Source: Lachnospiraceae bacterium UBA7027 (GTDB lineage Bacteria > Bacillota > Clostridia > Lachnospirales > Lachnospiraceae). Taken from it: DNA of 31,897 bases. Below the pieces are notes generated by a model. That model made no database searches. It was not told the origin of the DNA and saw nothing but the letters and a program-made list of their open reading frames with translations. The position numbers and the translations under genes were made by a program. The DNA lies in NCBI GenBank assembly GCA_002494135.1, contig DLBG01000097.1, forward strand, positions 1 to 31,897, written 5' to 3'. How positions within the stretch are numbered: position 1 is the first letter of the stretch; each line of letters starts with the position of its first letter. Shown piece after piece: positions 13,698 to 22,600 of the stretch.

Positions 13698-16600
13698 TTA
13701 TTCCTCATCAACAAAATCACTGTTCGGATATGCATCGGTATTTCTTAAAAATGAAAGCATCATTGCATCAATGGCATCATAGACCTGCTCCGGTGTTTTC
13801 TTTTTACCGTTTTCGGTATTAGTAATATCTGTCGGATTGATTTCGAATACAATCTTCGTTTCCGGAATAAAAACAGAACCGTTTCTGGTCCATACCAGCC
13901 AAAATTCATTGTAATCCGCCGACACTCCCTGAATCATTAACTGTTTCGGCCAATAATCCGTTGAAGCTGCAGGCTCCCCTTCTCCTTCGTCCGGCTCGCC
14001 GGGACCTTTTTTCATTGCAGAAGGTTCGGAATCGTCTATCTCGGTTTTCTCTTTCTCAGAGTCTTCTTCGGACTTGCCTTCCGTTCCCTCCGGAGTATCT
14101 GGGTCGGATTCGGTTCCTTTTTCTGTCTTTTCAACAGTTTCTTTGTCGGTTCCTTTGTCGGTTCCTTTATCTGTACCTTTTCCGGAATCCGTTGGCGGGT
14201 TATCACCGCCCTGCGCACCTTCTCCGGATTCATTATTGGATCCGTTACCGTTATTCGGTGCAACATATTCATAGCCGTTTATGTAGAAGTTTCTTTCGAA
14301 TACGGAACCGTCTTCGGTATTAATGGGAGCAATCGGATATCCTGCAGGGCTCGAAGCATCGGCATAAAGGCCTCCCGCCTCAAGGTTTGCGATGACGGTT
14401 GCAGCCTTCACTGCAGTAATCGCATATCCTGAAACCGGTCCGTAATTTCTGCAATAGCTGAAATATCCGAGTCCGTTGGTATTGGCTGCAATTCCGGCGG
14501 CCGTAGTTGCATTCACTGCTCCGAGATTGATACAGCCCGTAAACACAATCTTGTTCTTCTTTGATTTGTCTCCGTCAGAAGGAATACCTGCCATAACCGA
14601 ACCGGCAATTCCTCCTGCAGCACCGTCACTTTCAGTTGCAGTAATGGCTTTCATATTCTTGCAATAAAGAATTTCGGACTCTCCTCCGATCAATGCTGCA
14701 ATACCCGCAACATTTGTGCTTCCGGAAAGATCAAAATCATTTCTGCAGAACTGAATAATGCCTTTTCCTCTGCTTGTTCCGTTTATACCTACAAATCCGC
14801 CTGCGCCTCTGGCTCCGGAATCATAAGATTTCATATTTGCAATATATATAATCCTAGATTCATCACTTTCGTATCCGTCTCTCTTAGAACCGCGAATGAG
14901 TCCTACATTCACTTCTGCCAGATAACCGATATAATCTGCACTCGACGAGTAAACCGATGCATTATTTTTGCAGTTTACCAATGCCATATTCTCAGCCACA
15001 CGTCCTGTAACAGCTCCGAGGTACGAGAATTTAACCGTCTTATCGTAACTTTCAAAAACATCATCTACCGATTCGGCAGCCTCAACATTACACTGATTGA
15101 TGTAATCTTCAATCGTAAGTTTTACATTACCGGGAACATAACCCAGCAGACCGCCTGCATACAATCTGGCGTAGACTGCTGCCCTATTATTGCTTTTGGC
15201 ATTATCAAATGTGATAGTCGTGGTATTGCCGTTTGCATTTCCGAAAGGATTGCCGTTAATATTTGTTCCCGCATCACCAAGACCATTCACGATTTCTTTA
15301 TGGGTCTTGCCTGTGAGATACTCACCTGCCAACGCAATCAGCTCATTTCCGGGTTTACCGCTGCTGGTGTAAAGGCCTGCGTAACCGCCGGCAAACATTT
15401 CTGTTGCTACCTGAACAGATTGTTCGCAATATGCTTTGCTGAGCAGGTAATCAAATGCGTCTTTATTCGTAATCGCACCTGCCACGCCACCAGCAAAATA
15501 CTTGGCTGATACAATCGTATTCCGAATTTGGCAGGACATATTATTGCTTTGTTTTATCGGCAAACCATCAACAATTCCTGCTAGTCCGCCAACAAATGCT
15601 TCACCGGTAACCACAATCTTTTCATTGTCATTCTGAACAGTTGCTTTTCCAATGATTAATGTCTTTTGCCAGGAATCATTATTCGCCGTCTGAATTCTTC
15701 CCAAAACTCCGCCAACACCATATCGGCCTTCAACCGTATATCTAACATCTATGGTCATATTGGTATTGAAAAAGCCAATTGTTCTGCCATTATCGTGGCC
15801 GCAGATTCCACCTACGAAATCATTTCCTTTAATATAAGTGCCTTCCCGCAGTCTGTATTGAGAAGCTATTGCATCATCATTAACATAGCCGACGCATCCG
15901 CCAACCTGATTCTGACCGTATACGATAGCCTTGACGGAAGAAGACGGATTATTGATGCCTGCTCCGCCCGAATTCATATGACCGTGAACATCCTGATAGC
16001 CGACAATACCGCCCACACAGTTTCCACCGAATACGGAAGTCCCCGGAGCCGGAAGATTGCCCTGCTGATCCGCTCCTATAAGCTGCTTATAATAATTCTG
16101 TGTGGCCGGACTCTGAATACTGTCACAGTTAAATACGGAATGTCTGAGTACCCCGGCAATTCCTCCGCAAGCACCTGTAGAATTGCCGCTGTCGGTAATT
16201 CCGAACTCAGGGCCGCCGTTTCCTTTCGCAAATGTCAGAACAACAGCGGTATTTAACAAACCTTCTGCAATCGTTTCCTTGCCGCTCTTGCCTTGTAGAT
16301 CGGAAGGCGCACTTCCGTCATTCGCTGCAGGATCTCTGAACGAAAGGTTTTTCTGGTCCGTTTTTCCAATTCCGAAGGCTCCGGTGATTCCGCCGACAAA
16401 CTTTTTACCGATAACTGTATTATAATTTATGGCCTTATATATTCTGTTGTTCGTCTCAGCAAATTTCGGTGCAGCTGTTTTACCTGCGCTGTATTTGGAA
16501 ACATCGGAACAACCTGTAATACCGCCTACATAATTTGCTCCGAGAACAAAATATTTCGAATTAACGTCATTAATGTCATCCGGCTTGACATAGCATCCTT

Positions 16601-19600
16601 TCAGATGCGCCAGACGTGCATATCCGACAATTCCGCCTACATAATAATCACGTGAATAATACGGAAGCCCTGCATCCTTGATATTCACCGCGTTTCCGTT
16701 ATTGTCTTTATATTGGAAACGGCTGTCACAGTCTTCTATTCTGGCCTTTCCGTTTTCAGCGATGGTAGTAACAAAAGTATAGTATTGAACCGGATTATAC
16801 TTTTTATCTTTAACAGCGGAACCGTTATTCACATTATCCGGATCATCAATGATTAATCCATCCATCACGATTCCGGCTATTCCGCCGATATTTGAACAGT
16901 GGACATTTGAAGCGTTTGCGTTATATGAACCGCTATACAAATCAATTGTATTTGTTCCGTTGAAAATCGGATCACCGGAAACAATACCTCTGTTTGAGCA
17001 GTCTTTTATTACCACACTGTCTGCTCTGTCAACGCTTTCTCCGCTGATTGTCATTCCCGTATCCGAGATAAAATATCCGTCGTGGTACATGGCATAGCGC
17101 TCAATCGTCTTTTCTTCCGTAATCGACTTTCTGTTTCTGTCATAATATTTGTTTTTATCTTTTTTTCCGACATAATTAACATATGCTCTTCCGACAATAC
17201 CACCGACATTTTCCATACCGGTAATTTGGGCGTAGTTTTTCATATTCTTAATCTCTATGTCCTGTTCTCCGGCTATGGCAAAGGACTGACGGCCTATGAT
17301 ACCTCCGACATCCTTTCTTCCGTTTACATACGAAGGAGTATTTTTATCTCCTGCCAGCAATGTCAGGTCCGAGACGGATTTGTAATTGTTTCCGATAAAA
17401 CCGCCTACCACACAGGTATAGATAATGTCATGAGCCGAGCCAATGGTCTGCATACCCGTTACGGTATGTTTATCCAATGTGATGTTTTCAATTGTTCCGA
17501 AGTTCTCGTTGAATAAGCCAAGTGGCATTGCACCGCCGGTTGCAAGATTGGATCTCGAACTGTCGACATGGCTTTTTATCTTTGCTACATCCGTAAACTT
17601 AAGTCCGGTAAGTTCCTTAAACTTACTGTTGTTGTTCCAAAAATCCTTTCTTTCATCATATGCCGTTGTGTCTTTGTACAGCTCATCTTCTCCATCGTAA
17701 ATTCCGCCTTCTGCAGCCTTAAACACATCGTCATATACTCCGTAAACAACATTGGCTGTAAACGAAATCTTGAGGTTACTGATTACAAAAGATGAACCCG
17801 GATTCTTTTCATCATAAGGATTCTCCTGAGTAAAAGTATCTCCCTTTCCAAGGAAACGGAAGCTCGGAAACGGCATATCTTTTGTTTCCAAATCTCCGGT
17901 TCCTGCGTTGTTTGTTACGGGACTGCTGCCGTCATAGTCGATTCCGGCCGGTTTCTGCTTATCAACCGGCACGCTGTTTACCTTATTGTAGGAGTTCAGA
18001 AAATAATTTCTGCGGTCGGAACCCTCTTTTCCAACAAATTCATTCCAGTTAATGTTTGCCAGCAATTTAAATGTATTATTCGGGGAATTCTGCTTCTTAA
18101 ACTCCGTCTCATAACGAACATTATATAAATGGCGACCGTTTGTAATTCCATACGTCATCTTTCCGGATTCTGCTTTCGAAGAAGCAAATGCAACACTCTC
18201 TCCAATCACTTTGTTCAAAGCTATGGAATCTGCATCTTCCGTATGAGCAAGGAATCCGTCGGGATAGCTTTCTCCGATACTGCCCATATCTCTCTTGCTG
18301 GGCGTAGTATTTGATCCATTCAACGAAAGAGATGCATGAATGTTTTTTACATCATCCGCAAGTCCGAAACGATAAAAACTAAACGTATTGCAAAAATCCG
18401 GAAGTTTGCTTGTAGTATCCGAAATCAATGCATTCCGCAAATCTGCATAGGAAGAAGATCCGGCCTGCACATCCGCAGCATCCAAAACAATATGAATGAC
18501 GTCTCTGTTAAGATTATCTTTCTCTTTCCATACAGGGAAACGGAATTCACAGACATCTTCCGGAACATCCGCAAACTTGCCTTTCGTGAACTTAACCTTT
18601 GCTGTTGCTGCTCCTATGCAGGCATTTTCAAAACCAACGTTTTGAATGTCTCCATAGCGAATGGAGAATTTCATGGCTTCATCTTCCGTATTGGAAGCAT
18701 CATCTCCGTCAAAAACCGTAAACTGCAACATATCATTTGCTTTCAGTTCATCACCCCTGTTGTGAATGACGAACTCAAGCAGTTCATTATTTCTTATTTC
18801 TAAAATCAGATTTATATTCTCTTCCGCTTTCCCGCGAATCCTTTCGGCAAGGCTTTCCACGCTGTAATAACCATACATCAGATCGCGTCGGGCGGATTCG
18901 CTTCGATCCATAACGCTGGTCGCTTTGGCAAGATCTATACCCGTATCCGATTCGCTGTCATAATAAAACTCGGAGGCACGGTCACTGTAGCTGACAGAAA
19001 ATACCTGCGCCGCTTCCGGAGAAAATTCAATTACGATGGAACCGTTCAAAACAGATGTATCGGCTATATACTGGGAAACCATGTCAAACAACAGGATGGT
19101 ACCGGCACTGAGGCTGACCGAGGTATCTCCGGATTTGTATTTCAGGTATTCGTCATATTGTCCCTGTTTCGCTTTAATGCGAAGAAGGGTACGTTCTTCC
19201 GTTCCCGTATTTTTATTTGACTGACCGTTGATTGTTCCGGATGTCTCGCTGATTGGCGTCCAAATAGAATCCCAACTGTATTTGGTACCATCATTCTTTA
19301 TGATGTTTCCCACATCCCCGGGATGATTTACCATTACACCGTTTTCCAGTCTGGAATATGCAAGCACGTAAGGATTGGCGCCCGTAAATCCGGTCGTTCC
19401 CTTTAACGAGCTCATTTTTCTTTCCAATGCATTGCCTGCATCCCATTCGGTAATCTGATTCTGGGCAGCATAGAAGATATCTTCCGCAACCGTATTTTCA
19501 TGTTTGAATCTGGTCCAGTCCTGCCAGGAAAGTCCGCCGAAAATCACAAGTGAAAGCAGAATCATCATAAGAACAAGCACGACAATAAGCTCCACTAATG

Positions 19601-19649
19601 TGAAGCCGGCATTGCTATTCACTTTTCGCTGAATATTCCTGTTTTCCAC
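13698..19649 (-). CDS. Giant GLUG-repeat protein with type IV prepilin N-terminus
   Basis: 1983 residues, start GTG 19649 with AAAGGA 9 nt upstream. The leader MENRNIQRKVNSNAG is followed by FTLVELIVVLVLMM, a class III prepilin signal with Glu5. Residues about 40-700 are mixed alpha/beta with no recognised family. From about 740 to 1750 there are some twenty GLUG-type blocks of form (V/A)GGI(V/A)G followed by a short strand pair, for example VGGIVGRAYV, VGGIVGYQDV and AGGIAGSVMA, which should fold as a beta-solenoid. A low-complexity Gly/Asn then GTDK and Glu-rich tail (about 1790-1895) precedes a final domain of about 90 residues. There is no LPxTG and no C-terminal membrane segment. It probably acts as a pilus-borne adhesin; the ligand is unknown. 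Confidence 0.88.
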   Translation of the reverse strand: MENRNIQRKVNSNAGFTLVELIVVLVLMMILLSLVIFGGLSWQDWTRFKHENTVAEDIFYAAQNQITEWDAGNALERKMSSLKGTTGFTGANPYVLAYSRLENGVMVNHPGDVGNIIKNDGTKYSWDSIWTPISETSGTINGQSNKNTGTEERTLLRIKAKQGQYDEYLKYKSGDTSVSLSAGTILLFDMVSQYIADTSVLNGSIVIEFSPEAAQVFSVSYSDRASEFYYDSESDTGIDLAKATSVMDRSESARRDLMYGYYSVESLAERIRGKAEENINLILEIRNNELLEFVIHNRGDELKANDMLQFTVFDGDDASNTEDEAMKFSIRYGDIQNVGFENACIGAATAKVKFTKGKFADVPEDVCEFRFPVWKEKDNLNRDVIHIVLDAADVQAGSSSYADLRNALISDTTSKLPDFCNTFSFYRFGLADDVKNIHASLSLNGSNTTPSKRDMGSIGESYPDGFLAHTEDADSIALNKVIGESVAFASSKAESGKMTYGITNGRHLYNVRYETEFKKQNSPNNTFKLLANINWNEFVGKEGSDRRNYFLNSYNKVNSVPVDKQKPAGIDYDGSSPVTNNAGTGDLETKDMPFPSFRFLGKGDTFTQENPYDEKNPGSSFVISNLKISFTANVVYGVYDDVFKAAEGGIYDGEDELYKDTTAYDERKDFWNNNSKFKELTGLKFTDVAKIKSHVDSSRSNLATGGAMPLGLFNENFGTIENITLDKHTVTGMQTIGSAHDIIYTCVVGGFIGNNYKSVSDLTLLAGDKNTPSYVNGRKDVGGIIGRQSFAIAGEQDIEIKNMKNYAQITGMENVGGIVGRAYVNYVGKKDKNKYYDRNRKSITEEKTIERYAMYHDGYFISDTGMTISGESVDRADSVVIKDCSNRGIVSGDPIFNGTNTIDLYSGSYNANASNVHCSNIGGIAGIVMDGLIIDDPDNVNNGSAVKDKKYNPVQYYTFVTTIAENGKARIEDCDSRFQYKDNNGNAVNIKDAGLPYYSRDYYVGGIVGYARLAHLKGCYVKPDDINDVNSKYFVLGANYVGGITGCSDVSKYSAGKTAAPKFAETNNRIYKAINYNTVIGKKFVGGITGAFGIGKTDQKNLSFRDPAANDGSAPSDLQGKSGKETIAEGLLNTAVVLTFAKGNGGPEFGITDSGNSTGACGGIAGVLRHSVFNCDSIQSPATQNYYKQLIGADQQGNLPAPGTSVFGGNCVGGIVGYQDVHGHMNSGGAGINNPSSSVKAIVYGQNQVGGCVGYVNDDAIASQYRLREGTYIKGNDFVGGICGHDNGRTIGFFNTNMTIDVRYTVEGRYGVGGVLGRIQTANNDSWQKTLIIGKATVQNDNEKIVVTGEAFVGGLAGIVDGLPIKQSNNMSCQIRNTIVSAKYFAGGVAGAITNKDAFDYLLSKAYCEQSVQVATEMFAGGYAGLYTSSGKPGNELIALAGEYLTGKTHKEIVNGLGDAGTNINGNPFGNANGNTTTITFDNAKSNNRAAVYARLYAGGLLGYVPGNVKLTIEDYINQCNVEAAESVDDVFESYDKTVKFSYLGAVTGRVAENMALVNCKNNASVYSSSADYIGYLAEVNVGLIRGSKRDGYESDESRIIYIANMKSYDSGARGAGGFVGINGTSRGKGIIQFCRNDFDLSGSTNVAGIAALIGGESEILYCKNMKAITATESDGAAGGIAGSVMAGIPSDGDKSKKNKIVFTGCINLGAVNATTAAGIAANTNGLGYFSYCRNYGPVSGYAITAVKAATVIANLEAGGLYADASSPAGYPIAPINTEDGSVFERNFYINGYEYVAPNNGNGSNNESGEGAQGGDNPPTDSGKGTDKGTDKGTDKETVEKTEKGTESDPDTPEGTEGKSEEDSEKEKTEIDDSEPSAMKKGPGEPDEGEGEPAASTDYWPKQLMIQGVSADYNEFWLVWTRNGSVFIPETKIVFEINPTDITNTENGKKKTPEQVYDAIDAMMLSFLRNTDAYPNSDFVDEE
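14146..14184 (-). repeat. Imperfect 12-bp tandem repeat encoding GTDK
   Basis: Three consecutive units (coding strand GGTACAGATAAA-like, GGAACCGACAAA, GGAACCGACAAA) encode GTDK in the acidic tail of the GLUG giant. A further degenerate unit follows (ETVEK, GTE). A likely site of slippage length change that keeps the frame. Confidence 0.6.
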
Positions 19650-19687
19650 GATAATGAATCCTTTCGCTTTTCCTTCCGTATCTCAAA

Positions 19688-22600
19688 TCAAGGTAGTGCT
19701 CTAAAATATCCGGGCTTGTTATTTCCGGGATTGTCAATACGTGCATACAAAGGACTTGCTCCCTGGAACGTAGTACCTGCACCGCCTACTATCTTTGTAC
19801 AGTCTTTAAACATATCGGCGTTATTATTATTGTTGTTTACCTTAAAGTTTTCCGAAGCGTATATCTTTACCAATTCTTTGTCACCGTAAAACATTTCTTT
19901 CGTTGTGCCGCCGTTAGCATTGAATCTCAGGTAAACAGTTTCAAGATTTTCGCAACTCTTGAACATCCAAGAAATGTCGGCATTTGTTGCAGGCTGAATA
20001 TCCGATACATCAAATTTTTCAAGACTCGTACATAACTCAAACATAGTAGTCATATTCTTTACGTTACTTGTAACAAAGCCTTCCAGATTCAAACAGTTTT
20101 CTTCGTCGTTTTTACCTGTAAGAGACGAACAATTTCGGAACATTCTTCTGGTCCATCTGTTGTTCTCCAGTTTAAGGCCTGACAAATCAACATATTTTAA
20201 ATTCTTTGCATCCATAAATAACGCAAATGTAGAATAAATCTTAGGTGCCGATACATGCTCGAACGTCACTTTTTCAAGTTTCCCTTTTGTGTCATAAATA
20301 ATGGTATACAGTCCGCCGGAAGCATTATCTTTTGCATCCGGGTTAGAGATTTCGCTAAAGTAAATATTTTCAAATGCTAATGTCTTAATCGATGCATTCA
20401 GAAAAACTTTTTCCGTTCCGGCGTTATTTAATATACAGTTTTCATCCGATCCGGAAACCGGGGCGCTTGCACTTGTCCATTTACCTTTTAATGTTGCTTC
20501 GTGCAAATTTGTACACTCACTAAAGAGGCCGCTAATACTTTCTGTTTTTTCCGAAATTTCAAACTCGACTTTTTCCAGTCCGCTGCACCCTGTATACATA
20601 TACGTCATGTTCTTTGCCTGCAGCAGCTGGGGTTCTACCAGATCCGTCAAACTGGTGCAGCCCGCAAACATATAGTTCATATCAGTAACCGAACTTACAT
20701 CAAACTGACTATCGCCGTTTTTTAAGATAATGCCGTTTTTTAAGATGATGTCGGAGTTTTTCAGTTTGGTACAGTTCTGGAACATTTTGCTCGTATTTGT
20801 ATTGTTCGGAGCATTAAACTTACTGATGTCAACCGATGTAAGATTAGTACATCCGTTAAACATTCCCAGAGTTGACGTCACGTTTTGCACGTCCATGTCT
20901 ATCGTCGCCGTTTCAAGCGCAGCAAATTCATTGAATAATTCTTTTGTAGTTATAACACCGGGAAGTGTTAAGGATTCAAATGTGACATTCTTAAGCGAGG
21001 TCTTTGCGCCGCTTACAAATAATGATATATCCGTAAGATTATTGCTGGTTTGCTCAATATTCTTGACAGTTAAATCCGTAAGTCCCGTGCATTCTTTAAA
21101 AATGTCTCTCACATTCTTTAATTCGGAGGCCTTTCCTTCATTGCCGTCCAAAACCACTTTGGTAAGTTTTGAGCATCCCTGGAACATATTATTAATGGAT
21201 ACGGCACTATCGATTCTTACCGTCAGACCTTCGTCGGCTTTCAGCTCGCTGCAGCCCTTAAACATATAACTTAAGTCCGTAGCATTTTCCGGTTCTAGAC
21301 CACCGGGTACGGAGGACAGAGATGCACAGTTTTGGAACATGTAACTCATATTGGTAACAGCTTCAAATCCAATCAGCGTAACATCACTAAGATTTGAGCA
21401 ACCGTTAAACATTCCCGACGCTGACGTTACATGATTACCGTTCAGCTCAACGTTTGCTGTCTCAAGTTTAGTGCAATCTTTGAAGGCTTCTTTCGTTGAA
21501 GTAACACCCGGAAGTGTTAAAGATTCAAATGTAACATGTTTAAGTCCGGTTTTTGCGCCACTTATAAACGAAGTTATACTCGTAAGTTTATTGCCGGTTT
21601 GTTCTATGTTTTTGACGGTTAAATCCTCAAGGCTCGTGCAATCCTTAAAAATGTCTGCCAAGGCCTGTAACTCAGGGGCTTTTCCTTCTCCGCCGTCCAA
21701 TATCACTTTGGTAAGCCCGGAGCAGCCCTGGAACATATTATTAATATTTTTCGAACTGTCGATTCGTATTGTCAGTCCTTCTTCATCGGATTCCAATGCA
21801 CTGCAGCCATAGAACATATAGCTCATGTCACCGATTATTTCCGTTTTCAGCGTTTCAGGTACAGAAGTCAATTCCTTGCAGTTTTGGAACATGTTATTTG
21901 CCTTTGTGACGGTTTTAAGTCCGCTCAGGTCCAAACCATCACTCGTAAGATTAGAGCAGCCTCTAAACATGTAGCTCGTATTCAAATCGGCTCCGAATAA
22001 GTTCTCTCCTTCAACACCAGTTATCTGAACAACTTCAAGATTGTCACAACCGTTAAAGAAGTTGTTCATATCTGTAAGCTTTGACATTGAAGTATTTTTA
22101 AATTTCACTTCCGTCAACGCATCGTAATTTTCAAATAGTTTTTGGGCATTCGTTATTCCCCCAAATTCACAACCATTAAGGTTAATCTTTTGCAGATTGT
22201 TTTTCACAGGGAGGAAGAAATTGCTCAGGGAATTAATGGAGTTTGTTTTAACTCCATCCATGGTAATCTCAGTCAGGTTTTCGCAACCGGTAAATATATC
22301 CTTAATGCTGTTTGTTCCGGTTACGTTGGTATTATTTTTTTCGCCCAGATGATTCCCTGTATCCTTTGTAACTACAAGCGTGACTTTTTCTAGGCTATTG
22401 CAGTTTCGGAAAGCGCAGTCCATAATCTTTGCACTGCTTATATCCAATGTATAGTTTTCAGGGAATGCCTCGCATCCGTCGAACATACTCCTTAAGTATA
22501 TAATCTGAGACGTATCAAAACATTCAAGATTGGTGAATTCACAAATCTTGCAATCTTTAAACATTTCCGTCGAGTCAGATGTGCTGACATGCTCAAAACG

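Noticed and set aside
15666..16256. 196-codon plus-strand frame inside the GLUG giant
   Set aside because: Antisense shadow of a long, well-supported gene; no RBS or recognisable domain.
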